A stretch of DNA of 64,000 nt from Bradyrhizobium commune (GCF_015624505.1 NZ_CP061379.1:4278001-4342000); one strand, 5' to 3'. Counted from the first letter of the stretch, positions 35,164 to 43,255 are shown. The notes: a model not told the origin generated them from the sequence alone. A program made the numbers and translations.

Positions 35164-36213
35164 CTACAGCTTGAACTGAGCCGTCGGTGTGGAGCGGGAT
35201 ATCTTGAGCTCTTCCTCGTTCATGTCGGCGGAGACATCGGCGAAGAGTGGCGTGCTGAGATAGCGCTCGCCGGTGTCCGGCAGCATGCAAAGAATATTTG
35301 CGCCCTTCTCTGCCTGGGCTGCGATCTTGAGCGCGCCTGCCATGGTTGCGCCTGACGTGATGCCGACAAATATGCCCTCCTTGATCGCAAGCTCCTTGCT
35401 GCATCGGAGAGCATCGGCGCCGGCGATCGGCAAAATCCGGTCGATGACCTTCATCATCACGGCGTCTCCCGTCAGCTTCGGAATGAAATCAGGTGTCCAG
35501 CCCTGCATTGGATGGGGCTTGAATTCCGGATGTGGCGCAGCCGGCGTGCCATTCGGATTACGCTGCTGCTCGACGCCGCTGCCCAGGAGCTGCGCGTCCT
35601 CGGGTTCGCAGACGATGATCTTGGTTTCGGGACGCTGCTTGGCGAGCACTTGGGCAACGCCCTTCAGCGTGCCGCCGGTTCCGTAACCCGTGACCCAATA
35701 GTCCAGTCGTTCTCCGGCGAAATCGTCCAGGATCTCGAGCGCCGTGGTCCTGGAGTGGAAGTCGGGATTGGCCTCGTTCTCGAATTGCCGCGTCATGAAC
35801 CAGCCGTGTGTCCTGGCAAGCTCGATCGTCTTGTTGATCATTCCGACGGCCCGATCGGCAGCGGGCGTCACGACAACCTTCGCGCCCAGGAAACGCATGA
35901 GCTTGCGGCGTTCGACACTGAAGGGCTCGGCCATTGTGACCACCAGCGGGTACCCCTTGGCGGCGCAAACCATCGCAAGACCAATTCCCGTGTTACCGCT
36001 GGTGGCCTCTATCACGGTTTGGCCACGTTTCAGCTCCCCCGATTTCTCCGCGGCTTCGATCACACCAAGTGCCAGCCGATCCTTCACCGAGCCGAGCGGA
36101 TTGAAGGCCTCGATTTTGACGAACAAATTGACGTCCGGGGGAGCGAGACGATTGATCCGCACGACGGGTGTATGGCCGACCGTTTCAAGAATGCTTTGAT
36201 ATCTGTGGCCCAT
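35164..36213 (-). CDS. cysK: Cysteine synthase A (O-acetylserine sulfhydrylase)
   Basis: A 349-residue PLP enzyme making cysteine from O-acetylserine and sulfide. The PLP lysine is Lys44 in NPLGSVKDRLAL, and the phosphate/substrate loop is EATSGNTGIGLAM. The region GYGTGGTLKGV binds the cofactor phosphate, and FVGITSGATMAGAL is also typical. It is slightly longer than the usual 310-330 residues. It is an intact gene inside a stretch with three gene remnants, so it may have arrived with foreign or rearranged DNA as a second copy. Both flanks lack operon partners. Confidence 0.92.
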   Translation of the reverse strand: MGHRYQSILETVGHTPVVRINRLAPPDVNLFVKIEAFNPLGSVKDRLALGVIEAAEKSGELKRGQTVIEATSGNTGIGLAMVCAAKGYPLVVTMAEPFSVERRKLMRFLGAKVVVTPAADRAVGMINKTIELARTHGWFMTRQFENEANPDFHSRTTALEILDDFAGERLDYWVTGYGTGGTLKGVAQVLAKQRPETKIIVCEPEDAQLLGSGVEQQRNPNGTPAAPHPEFKPHPMQGWTPDFIPKLTGDAVMMKVIDRILPIAGADALRCSKELAIKEGIFVGITSGATMAGALKIAAQAEKGANILCMLPDTGERYLSTPLFADVSADMNEEELKISRSTPTAQFKL

Positions 36214-36512
36214 GGGAGTGCCTCCGGTGTCGTATTCATTTTGGGAAAAGAAATATAAAATGGGCGTTGGCTAGCCGGCGAAGCATACCCGAATTGAACC
36301 TTCCGGCAATCGGGCAGAACTGGCATATGGCCGATGTCGGGGACATCCGATCCGGGGGCAGGCATTGATGGATCGGCCGCGACGACACGGCCAGACCAAG
36401 TCTCACTGATCACGCACTAGATTTCGGAAATTGGAATAATCAACCTGAACCTTTGGATCTTGGCTGGCGCGGCCGGCAGAGTGCACCGTCGCCGTCATCC
36501 CCGAACGCCAAT

Positions 36513-36801
36513 TTCGAGCCCGGCCGCGTGCCCGGTCATCCCGCGTGGCACCTCGCCCCGCGCGAGATGGCGTGGGAAGGCAAGACGATCGGCGAGATCT
36601 GCGAGCAGATCAGGGATCCCGCCCGCAATGGCGGGCGCAAGGTGGAAGCGCTGATCGACCATATCGGCAAGGACACCCTCCTCGGCTGGGCCTGGAAGCC
36701 CCCGGCTTCGGCCGCTCGCCCGCGCCAGGCACGCAGGAGCGCAGGCCGGCGCGCTGGTCGAGGCCTGGGTGAAGACGGGAGCAGCGTGCCCGGCGCCGTG
36801 A
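36513..36801 (+). pseudogene. Frameshifted remnant of a WHLAP-type conserved protein (isoquinoline oxidoreductase neighbour family)
   Basis: The frame reads HPAWHLAPREMAWEGKTIGE, ICEQIRDPARNGGRKVE and GKDTLLGWAWKP, and is then broken at a run of five Cs (36699-36703). The next frame reads GFGRSPAPGTQER until a second break near 36740, after which QAGALVEAWVKTGAACPAP ends at the stop 36799-36801. Stitched together it resembles short proteins often annotated beside isoquinoline 1-oxidoreductase genes. Two frameshifts and no proper start show that it is decayed. Family naming is from memory. Confidence 0.6.
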
Positions 36802-36901
36802 TAGGGCGAGGGGGCGAGCACGCGCAAACGTCGGTTTCCAATGTTGAAGCCGAACCCGCATGGCGCGGGTTTCATCGACGGTCTATGACCGAATGCGGAA
36901 G

Positions 36902-37360
36902 TCAGTGACGACGGTGTCCTGACAAGTATCGTGGTCTTTGAGCTTCCTCATCGAGGTCGGTCATTGCTATGAACGGCCACGCAGCGAAGTCCCCCGCTTG
37001 CTCAAATTCCTGGCGACGAACCTTCTTACGGCGCTCCCACCAGCCAAGGGTCAACAAGTCAAGGGGCCAATTGATGATTTGAATGAAAGAATAGTCGGGC
37101 CATAGATATTCCTTGTCGCTCTGCAGAAACACGATCCACTTTACGACAATCCGCCTGCCATCGCTATTTATCGCATGTCTGCCTCTTGCATAGTGGTGCT
37201 TGGTGTCGTCGTAGAGTCTCCATACCATCTGTTGGACCGCAACAGCGCCGCGATCCCGCCAATCAACTTTGATGCCGTCCAAATCGTCATTGCTGATACG
37301 TCCGGCCACATAGCGCCGAAGCGCCAGCGCCAACCGATCACGAGACTGTTCACAAATCAT
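36902..37360 (-). CDS. Hypothetical protein, tryptophan/arginine-rich
   Basis: A 152-residue soluble protein with no signal peptide. Conserved-looking stretches are RDRLALALRRYVAGRISNDD, VDWRDRGAVAVQQMVWRLYD, then SDKEYLWPDYSFIQIINWP and LTLGWWERRKK. Base composition is lower in GC than the neighbours. I know similar unnamed proteins in scattered proteobacteria, but no function. It is the last of four small minus-strand genes (38267 to 36902) that may form a unit. Confidence 0.7.
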   Translation of the reverse strand: MICEQSRDRLALALRRYVAGRISNDDLDGIKVDWRDRGAVAVQQMVWRLYDDTKHHYARGRHAINSDGRRIVVKWIVFLQSDKEYLWPDYSFIQIINWPLDLLTLGWWERRKKVRRQEFEQAGDFAAWPFIAMTDLDEEAQRPRYLSGHRRH

Positions 37361-37482
37361 TTTTCTGGCCTCGCCTGGAGTTTAGGCGGCATCTTAGCAC
37401 GAATAGTCAGGACTTGGGCTTTAACGGACCTCGCGGTGCCCCCGGTTGTTGATTGACCCAACCAGACGTCGTGCATCTTGGC

Positions 37483-37674
37483 TTATCGATCGGAATATGG
37501 GTTGAGCTTCGGAACGCCCTGTTTCCAGTTCACCCATTCTTCAGCGTCAAGACGTGACACAAATTCGGCGATAGGAATGTCCGCAAGATCGGCGCGGCGT
37601 TGGGTCACGCGCCAACCTCCGTCAGCCAGACGTTCGATGATGAAAGACTCGACGGGCAATCCAACGTTGGTCAT
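37483..37674 (-). CDS. Small hypothetical protein, translationally coupled
   Basis: 63 residues reading [20 protein letters not shown] and [16 protein letters not shown], a compact beta-alpha pattern. Its ATG (37672-37674) overlaps the stop of the sigma-1.1/zinc-finger gene as ATGA, so translation is likely coupled. The family was not recognised. Confidence 0.62.
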   Translation of the reverse strand: MTNVGLPVESFIIERLADGGWRVTQRRADLADIPIAEFVSRLDAEEWVNWKQGVPKLNPYSDR

Positions 37675-38051
37675 TCGTCACCATCCCTCGGCTTCAGCGG
37701 GAGCGTCCCAAGAAACTGGCGATGTTGGTCAAGCCAGGCGGGATTTTGAGTGCCAATGATACCGACACATAACTGGACGCACTCATTGCAGATGAAGGGG
37801 CCAGCGCTGGCAATCAGTTGAAGTACGTCGGCCTGGGTCTTTCCGCAAAACGAGCAAGATGGTTCCGCGCCAGATGTCGATGCGATGTCCTCCTCGATCC
37901 GGACACCCTTGGCGCTTAGTGCCTCCATCAAGCGCTCGACATCTTCGGCCGCCACGTCTTGCGGTATCAGCCCGTTGAGCTGATCGAACGTGATGTATCC
38001 TTGTTTCTCTGCAACAAGTACTGCCTTTCGGATCACTTCCGACCAATCCAT
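37671..38051 (-). CDS. RpoD region 1.1-like domain fused to a ClpX-type C4 zinc finger
   Basis: A 126-residue protein with two recognisable modules. Residues 12-55 ([20 protein letters not shown], then [20 protein letters not shown]) look like region 1.1 of housekeeping sigma-70, the part that masks sigma's DNA-binding regions. Residues 64-102 ([34 protein letters not shown]) match the zinc-binding domain of ClpX, with all four Cys (CxxC ... CxxC). No sigma core or AAA+ domain is attached. It might bind RNA polymerase, or act as adaptor or substrate for Clp. Start ATG 38051; coupled to the next gene. Confidence 0.8.
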   Translation of the reverse strand: MDWSEVIRKAVLVAEKQGYITFDQLNGLIPQDVAAEDVERLMEALSAKGVRIEEDIASTSGAEPSCSFCGKTQADVLQLIASAGPFICNECVQLCVGIIGTQNPAWLDQHRQFLGTLPLKPRDGDE

Positions 38052-38090
38052 ATCCCCGTCCTGAGTTTTTCAAAGTCCAATCTCAATCGC

Positions 38091-38267
38091 TTATTCCGCT
38101 AGCGAAAGGCGTTCACTGACCCAGCTTTTGATGCAAATCGGTTGGCCGTTGGGGACAGGGGTGCAATCCCAATCCGGACCGAAGCCGTTACTCGGCTTTG
38201 AGTTTGGAGACCAATAGAAACCGAAAGCCAGAAGGCAAAGCACAACGGCGATGAATAAAATGCCCAT
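38091..38267 (-). CDS. Small single-span membrane protein
   Basis: 58 residues from ATG 38267: one hydrophobic segment, MGILFIAVVLCLLAFGFYW, then an exposed tail with two Cys (WDCTPVPNGQPICI) that could form a disulfide. The stop is 39 bp upstream of the sigma-1.1/zinc-finger gene on the same strand, so it is the possible first gene of the small-gene run. The family was not recognised. Confidence 0.55.
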   Translation of the reverse strand: MGILFIAVVLCLLAFGFYWSPNSKPSNGFGPDWDCTPVPNGQPICIKSWVSERLSLAE

Positions 38268-38645
38268 GACATCACCGCGTGTCGGGTACGGCCGAGGCCA
38301 TCTCATGGCAGCATCTTTACCAGAGTTTCGGCCACGGCAGACGGATCGACATGCAGACGATCGGCGAAAATCGTTCGGCTTGAAAGCGGACGCGGCGAAT
38401 TCATGAGCACACGTCCCAGGCTAGCCTCATCAGCTTGAGCGAAGCCGCGAGTCGCGCACCACGACCTCGGGATCGCTCGCGGAACCGCCCATCGCCATGA
38501 TGACATTATGCCCCTGTTTTGCCCGACGGAGCAAGCAGATTTCGCCGAATCAGAATTCGGGCGCCCATCTCAACAACTTGGCTACTGTGCATGGGGTTGT
38601 TTTCGAAATTTTTGTTACGCCGCTCCGGATGGCCCTGAGCTCGCG
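38268..38645. other. Intergenic stretch without a supported gene
   Basis: No convincing coding frame here. The part from about 38504 to 38620, including TTATGCCCCTGTTTTGCCCG and CTACTGTGCATGGGGTTGTT, resembles a sequence I remember as dispersed between genes of bradyrhizobia, probably a decayed repeat. The reverse frame 38303-38506 has no family resemblance. Confidence 0.4.
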
Positions 38646-38795
38646 TCAGTGACGCTTGAAATACTGCACGTCGCGCTCGTGCTTCTCGGCCGCCGCGCGG
38701 CTCTTGAAGGTGCCGAGGTTGCGGCGCTTGCCGGTCTTGGGATTCACCTTGCGCGAATAGAGCCGGTATTCGCCGGACGCGAGCTTGCGGATCAT
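38646..38795 (-). CDS. Small conserved basic protein
   Basis: 49 residues, strongly basic: SGEYRLYSRKVNPKTGKRRN, then LGTFKSRAAAEKHERDVQYF. CAGGAGGCGCAACC before the ATG contains a near-perfect Shine-Dalgarno. The AxKxERxVQxFKxH end is seen in many short rhizobial proteins of unknown role. The basic beta-hairpin plus helix could suit nucleic-acid contact, which is only a guess. Confidence 0.72.
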   Translation of the reverse strand: MIRKLASGEYRLYSRKVNPKTGKRRNLGTFKSRAAAEKHERDVQYFKRH

Positions 38796-38914
38796 GGTTG
38801 CGCCTCCTGCTTGCCGTGATGTCAACGGCGCCTCCCTGCGCAAGTTCCTGTTCGAACCCGCAAGTCCGGCGGGCGACCCGCTCGATTTACCTCTCCCCGC
38901 TGGGAAGAGGAAAA

Positions 38915-39736
38915 TCAGAAGCACAGCGTGGTGACGAGCTTGCCCTGCTTGTCCTTGATCGCATAGGGACAGCGCAGCCGCTCCAGCGCCTTCTTGGCGT
39001 CCTCGTCGCCGAGGGCTGCGGCACGCTCGTAATAGGCCTTGGCGGCGTCCTTGTCCTTTGGACCGCCGCGGCCCTCCTGGGCGAAGGCGCCCATCCGCTC
39101 CAGCGCGCCGGGATGGTTTTGCGCGGCCGCCTTCTCGAACAGCGCGCGGGCCGCGACGTCGTCCTTCTCGCCGCCATTGCCGTTCGCAAGCATCAGGCCG
39201 AGCTGGTACTGCGCCTCCGCATTGGTCTCCGCCGCCTTGCCGAGCAGCGTGCGCGCCTGCGCAGGATCAGCCGGCGCGCCACCGCCGGCGCTGCCGAGTG
39301 CGGCGAGGTTGGAGACGCCGCGCGGATTGCCGGCCTGCGCCGCCTTCTCGAACAGCTTTCGCGCCTGCGCCTCGTCCTTGGCGACGCCCGAACCCGTGCC
39401 GTAGATCACGCCGAGCTCGACCATCGCAGCGCTGGAACCCTTGTCGGCCGCCTTGCGCCAGGCAGCGATCGCGTCGGCCGTCTGCCGGTTCGCGGCATAG
39501 GCGCGTCCAAGCGCGAACATCGCGCGACGCGAGGCTGGCGCGGCCTGCTTGCAGAACTTGATGGCGGTCGCAACGTCCGAGGCTGCGATCTCCGCCACGC
39601 CCTTCACGTCGGCCGGCTTGTCGGGGTCGCTGGGATCGGCAGCGACGCGGTCGCACAGCACGAGATCGGCCGATTGCGCATGCGCCGCCAGCGGCGCTGC
39701 GAGCAGGAAGAGGATGGCTAGGAGATAGGGTCGCAT
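38915..39736 (-). CDS. Secreted Sel1-repeat protein
   Basis: 273 residues from ATG 39736: signal peptide (RPYLLAILFLLAAPLAAHA), then tandem Sel1-like repeats of 36 residues: AMFALGRAYAANRQTADAIA, AMVELGVIYGTGSGVAKDEA, AQYQLGLMLANGNGGEKDDV, ALERMGAFAQEGRGGPKDKD. Such helical solenoids mediate protein contacts in the envelope. Cys residues near both ends may form disulfides. It lies 32 bp after the ModA-like gene on the same strand. Confidence 0.88.
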   Translation of the reverse strand: MRPYLLAILFLLAAPLAAHAQSADLVLCDRVAADPSDPDKPADVKGVAEIAASDVATAIKFCKQAAPASRRAMFALGRAYAANRQTADAIAAWRKAADKGSSAAMVELGVIYGTGSGVAKDEAQARKLFEKAAQAGNPRGVSNLAALGSAGGGAPADPAQARTLLGKAAETNAEAQYQLGLMLANGNGGEKDDVAARALFEKAAAQNHPGALERMGAFAQEGRGGPKDKDAAKAYYERAAALGDEDAKKALERLRCPYAIKDKQGKLVTTLCF

Positions 39737-39768
39737 AGGCGTCACGTTGCGTCGGCGTCCCGGCAAAT

Positions 39769-40455
39769 TCAAGGCTCGAGTCCCGATTGGCGCAGCGCGG
39801 GCACGACCTCCGGCGATGCCAGATAGCGCAGCAGCCGATCCGCCGCATCCGCGTGTTTCGCGTTCGCCATGCGGCCGGCCGAAAACACCGCCGGCGTTTG
39901 CAGCTCGAGCGGGATCGGGCCGATCACCTCGATGCCGTCGACCTGCTTCAGCTCGCTGATCTGTTGCACGGCGAGGTCCGCCTCGCCGCTGACGAGCCGC
40001 TCCGCGGTAAAGCCCTGCTGCACGATCGTCGCCTTGGCGTTGATCTCCGCCGCAATCCCCATCCGCTCGATCAGCTGCGCAAAATAGATTCCGCTCGCGC
40101 CGAGCCTTGAATAGGCGACGGATCGCGCCGCCAGCACCGTCTTGCGCAACGCGGCTTCGCTTTCGATGTCGGGATGCGCGTGTCCCGCTTTGACCGCCAG
40201 GCCGACATAGGAGCGCGCCAGGTCGGCCGCGCTGTCTCTGACCACGCGGCCCTCGCCGACCATCTCGTCGAGCCCTTCCCGCGTGAGGATGACGAGGTCG
40301 GCCGCCTCGCCCTCGCGCAAGCGCTTCAGCAGCGCCACGGTCGGTGCGAAGTCGGCATCGACATGGATGCCGGCTGCCCTTTCATAGGTCGACGAGAGAC
40401 TGCGCATCGCGCCCATCAGGCCGAGCGTCGAGAGCATGCGAACGACATTGTCCAT
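39769..40455 (-). CDS. ModA-like substrate-binding domain protein without signal peptide
   Basis: A 228-residue protein resembling molybdate-type extracellular solute-binding proteins: GAMRSLSSTYERAAGIHVDADF, DLVILTREGLDEMV, AYSRLGASGIYFAQLIERMG and GEADLAVQQISEL. Unlike true ModA it has no signal peptide and no transporter genes nearby, so it may act in the cytosol as a sensor or have lost export. A 17-bp gap separates it from the upstream GrlR-like gene. Confidence 0.8.
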   Translation of the reverse strand: MDNVVRMLSTLGLMGAMRSLSSTYERAAGIHVDADFAPTVALLKRLREGEAADLVILTREGLDEMVGEGRVVRDSAADLARSYVGLAVKAGHAHPDIESEAALRKTVLAARSVAYSRLGASGIYFAQLIERMGIAAEINAKATIVQQGFTAERLVSGEADLAVQQISELKQVDGIEVIGPIPLELQTPAVFSAGRMANAKHADAADRLLRYLASPEVVPALRQSGLEP

Positions 40456-40472
40456 ATGGATTCCCTTGGGCG

Positions 40473-41174
40473 TCAGGCGGCGTGCATCAGCTTGAGCGCC
40501 GCGGTCAAGCGCAGGCTGCGCTTACCGGCCAGCGCAGTCGCTTCCAGCACCGCGCCCTCGCCGTCATAGCTGCCGGAGAAGCCGATGCCGACCTCGTGGC
40601 CGCCGAAGACCGGATCGTCCTTGGCCGGCGTGTGCTCCTGGTTGAGGATCTGGCCCTTCCAGCGGCCGTTCGCCGCGGTGTAGCTGCCGAGATAATAGAA
40701 CGCCGCATCGCCGCCGAGGATGCGCCCCCGGTTGAGCAGCATCACGCCGGTGAGGCCGCCATCGACGCCATCCAGCATCCGCAGGTGGACGGAGTAGAGG
40801 CCATCGGCGATGCCGCCCTCGCCGACACCACCGGCGATCGGCACCTCGTCCTCGGTGATCGGCGTCATCAGCGACTGGAAGGGCACGCCGGGCAGCTCCT
40901 TCAGCTCACCCTTGAAGCGATAGAGATCGCCGTCCGCCCAGCCCCTCGCGATCAGCGTCGCATCGTCGGTGCCAGCCATGGCGCGATAGTTCGGGTCGGG
41001 GTTGTGGCGAACGGTCTTGATCACGACGCTGACCCCATCGTCGCTCTTCTCGTAGGTGCCGATATGGGCAAAGGCCGAATTGCCGCCGAGCATCTTGCCG
41101 TTGCCGGCATGCATCACGCTCCGGCCGACCGCATCGCCGAGCTGAAACCGCACCTTGTAGAAGCCCTCAAACAC
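40473..41174 (-). CDS. Two-domain GrlR-like protein
   Basis: 233 residues made of two related halves. The first has YKVRFQLGDAVGRSVMHAGNGKMLGGNSAF, split here as GRSVMHAGNGKMLGGNSAF and HIGTYEKSDDG. The second has LYSVHLRMLDGVDGGLTGVM, RILGGDAAFYYLGSYTAANG and RWKGQI. The pattern matches small beta-barrel GrlR-fold proteins, first described as type III secretion regulators in enterobacteria, but no secretion genes are present here. A one-domain paralogue lies at 45094-45441. Its function here is unknown. Confidence 0.65.
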   Translation of the reverse strand: MFEGFYKVRFQLGDAVGRSVMHAGNGKMLGGNSAFAHIGTYEKSDDGVSVVIKTVRHNPDPNYRAMAGTDDATLIARGWADGDLYRFKGELKELPGVPFQSLMTPITEDEVPIAGGVGEGGIADGLYSVHLRMLDGVDGGLTGVMLLNRGRILGGDAAFYYLGSYTAANGRWKGQILNQEHTPAKDDPVFGGHEVGIGFSGSYDGEGAVLEATALAGKRSLRLTAALKLMHAA

Positions 41175-41294
41175 CAGCCGTCCCCGGCCCTGCGCGCATC
41201 CAGGCGCAGTCTATCCCGGTTTGGCCGGCGATGGACAGGCTTCAGGCCGGCATGGCCGGCAGACCCACAACAACGAATGTCATCCAAATGCAAA

Positions 41295-41326
41295 AATCCG
41301 CCGGAGCCTATCTGCTCCGGCGGATT
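41295..41326 (-). terminator. Rho-independent terminator of glnII
   Basis: On the minus strand AATCCGCCGGAGC-AGATAG-GCTCCGGCGGATT followed by TTTGC, 44 bp after the glnII stop. It has a 13-bp stem, a 6-base loop and a short T-run. Confidence 0.85.
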
Positions 41327-41370
41327 GAAAGCCAACCCGGGCCAGCCCCCCAGCCCGGGCCGGGAGGATC

Positions 41371-42405
41371 TTAGGCGACGGCCTTCTTCTCGGCCGGCAC
41401 AGACGCGATCGTCTTCAGGATCTGAGAAGCGATCTGGTATGGGTCGCCCTGCGAGTTCGGACGGCGGTCTTCCAGATAGCCCTTGTAGCCGTTGTTGACG
41501 AAGGAGTGCGGAACGCGGATCGAAGCACCGCGGTCGGCCACGCCGTAGCTGAACTTGTTCCAGGGCGCAGTCTCGTGCTTGCCGGTCAGACGCTTGTCGT
41601 TGTCCGGGCCGTAGACGGCGATGTGGTCCATCAGGTTCTTGTCGAAGGCCGCCATCAGCGCCTCGAAATATTCCTTGCCGCCGACCGTGCGCATATACTC
41701 GGTCGAGAAGTTGGCGTGCATGCCGGAGCCGTTCCAGTCGGTGTCGCCGAGCGGCTTGCAGTGGAACTCGATATCGACGCCGTACTTCTCGGTCAGGCGC
41801 AGCATGAGGTAGCGGGCCATCCACATTTCGTCAGCGGCTTTCTTGGAGCCCTTGCCGAAGATCTGGAATTCCCACTGGCCCTTCGCGACTTCCGCGTTGA
41901 TGCCTTCGTGGTTGATGCCGGCCGCGAGGCAGAGGTCGAGATGCTCTTCGACCATCTTGCGGGCGATGTCGCCGACGTTGGAATAGCCGACGCCGGTGTA
42001 ATACGGGCCCTGCGGCGCCGGATAACCGGAAGCCGGGAAGCCGAGCGGACGGCCGTCCTTGTAGAAGAAGTATTCCTGCTCGAAGCCGAACCACGCGCCC
42101 TCGTCGTCGAGGATGGTGGCGCGCTTGTTGGTCGAGTGCGGGGTCTTGCCATCGGGCATCATGACTTCGCACATCACCAGCACGCCATTGGTGCGGGCGC
42201 CGTCCGGGAACACCGCGACCGGCTTCAGCACGCAATCGGAGCTGTGGCCTTCGGCCTGCTGGGTGGAGGAGCCATCGAAGCCCCAGAGCGGAAGCTGCTC
42301 GAGCGTCGGGAACGACGCGAATTCCTTGATCTGAGTTTTGCCGCGCAAATTCGGAGTCGGCGTATATCCGTCGAGCCAGATGTACTCGAGCTTGTACTTG
42401 GTCAT
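41371..42405 (-). CDS. glnII: Glutamine synthetase type II (GSII)
   Basis: A 344-residue eukaryotic-type glutamine synthetase, which makes glutamine from glutamate, ammonia and ATP. Typical motifs are IWLDGYTPTPNLRGKT, LPLWGFDGSSTQQAEG, GFEQEYFFYKDGRPLG, NWNGSGMHANFSTEYM split as DWNGSGMHANFS, and NKFSYGVADRGASIRVPHS. Rhizobia carry it besides GSI, and it is expressed under nitrogen limitation. A sigma-54-type promoter is placed upstream (42492-42507) and a strong terminator downstream. The ATG at 42405 follows AGAGAGGCTCA. A small DUF2735 gene is divergent at 42956. Confidence 0.96.
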   Translation of the reverse strand: MTKYKLEYIWLDGYTPTPNLRGKTQIKEFASFPTLEQLPLWGFDGSSTQQAEGHSSDCVLKPVAVFPDGARTNGVLVMCEVMMPDGKTPHSTNKRATILDDEGAWFGFEQEYFFYKDGRPLGFPASGYPAPQGPYYTGVGYSNVGDIARKMVEEHLDLCLAAGINHEGINAEVAKGQWEFQIFGKGSKKAADEMWMARYLMLRLTEKYGVDIEFHCKPLGDTDWNGSGMHANFSTEYMRTVGGKEYFEALMAAFDKNLMDHIAVYGPDNDKRLTGKHETAPWNKFSYGVADRGASIRVPHSFVNNGYKGYLEDRRPNSQGDPYQIASQILKTIASVPAEKKAVA

Positions 42406-42491
42406 TGAGCCTCTCTGTAGATGATGCGAAAGGTGGGAACTGGCTGGTCCCCGCACGTTTGTACCCGGCCACCATCGGCCGACTGTTTCCA

Positions 42492-42507
42492 AGCATTTAA
42501 CGTGCCA
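42492..42507 (-). promoter_or_regulatory. Sigma-54-type promoter for glnII
   Basis: Minus strand TGGCACGTTAAATGCT has the invariant GG-N10-GC and differs from the TGGCAC-N5-TTGC consensus only in the first base of the -12 element. It stands about 87 bp before the glnII start. Nitrogen-regulated glnII genes in rhizobia use RpoN and NtrC (family knowledge). A candidate upstream dyad GTGCG-N9-CGCAC at about 42590-42610 is weak. Confidence 0.72.
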
Positions 42508-42955
42508 AAAGGCCGCAGAGCGGGGCGCTTATCCACCACCGCCCGCCCCCTGTGGACAGGGGCCGCGGCCCTGCCATCCGTCCACAACCGCGTGCGTCAT
42601 AGCAGCGCACCTTTCCGTGAAGCTGCACCGCAAAAATCCTGCGGAAAACGCTCGATTCCGGTGCAGAGGGCGGCCCGCCCGAGGCTGCCGACTAAACGCG
42701 CATCAACGTCAAGCAATATTCGCCAAGTCTGCGGCCGGTCGCTCGCAACCTTCGCAATGGCCCAAGCGTTAGTCACCCGACCGCTGCTTCTGAGGATGCA
42801 GAATGAAGACTGCCTATGAATTAGGCCAGAACTGATCTCCTTTTCAGCACTTTGCATTTGGGAGTGCGGGGCCGATATGGGGAGTCCAGTAACCACAAGC
42901 GAACGAGTCGGGCGCACCATGGAGGCTAAGCGCTTCGGCGAAAGGAGATACCGCA

Positions 42956-43159
42956 ATGATGAACAATGGTTTGAGTGAGGGATCGGCAACGATCTATCAA
43001 TTCCCTGTCGGGGGCCGCGCGGCTCTCGGAGGACGACGCTACGGTGAGACCCGCGTTTCCGCCGACCGTCTCTCGTTTCCCGTCAACGAGACGATCTGCA
43101 GCGGCAGCTGGTATCATCAAGAAGCCGTCGACGAAGCCAAGCCGAAATGGGATCGCTGA
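42956..43159 (+). CDS. DUF2735 small protein, positioned like the GSII translation inhibitor GstI
   Basis: 67 residues with the DUF2735 hallmark ATIYQFPVGGRAALGGRRY. AAAGGAGATACCGCA gives a strong ribosome site. It is divergent from glnII, across 550 bp that contain the glnII promoter. In Rhizobium leguminosarum a small divergent gene, gstI, encodes a translation inhibitor of glnII. The same position and size make this a good functional candidate, although I could not compare sequences. A strong terminator follows at 43215-43250. Confidence 0.75.
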   Translation: MMNNGLSEGSATIYQFPVGGRAALGGRRYGETRVSADRLSFPVNETICSGSWYHQEAVDEAKPKWDR

Positions 43160-43214
43160 TGCCTGGGTTTGGGTCGGATACGCCACGCTCTTCCGAGCGG
43201 CGGGCGGAAGTTTG

Positions 43215-43250
43215 AAAAAGGGTCGAAACAACGAGGTTTCGACCCTTTTT
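43215..43250. terminator. Bidirectional intrinsic terminator
   Basis: AAAAAGGGTCGAAAC-AACGAG-GTTTCGACCCTTTTT: a 15-bp stem including A/T runs on both sides. It lies between the DUF2735 gene (+) and the convergent lysozyme-inhibitor-like gene (-), whose stop is at 43256, so it can end both transcripts. Confidence 0.9.
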
Positions 43251-43255
43251 GATTC

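Noticed and set aside
38303..38506. 67-codon minus-strand open frame as a gene
   Set aside because: No ribosome site, no family resemblance, and it overlaps a region that looks like a decayed repeat.
42580..42640. NtrC-binding sites upstream of glnII
   Set aside because: GTGCG-N9-CGCAC and a nearby TGCACC are only weak matches to the NtrC consensus, so they were not listed as features.
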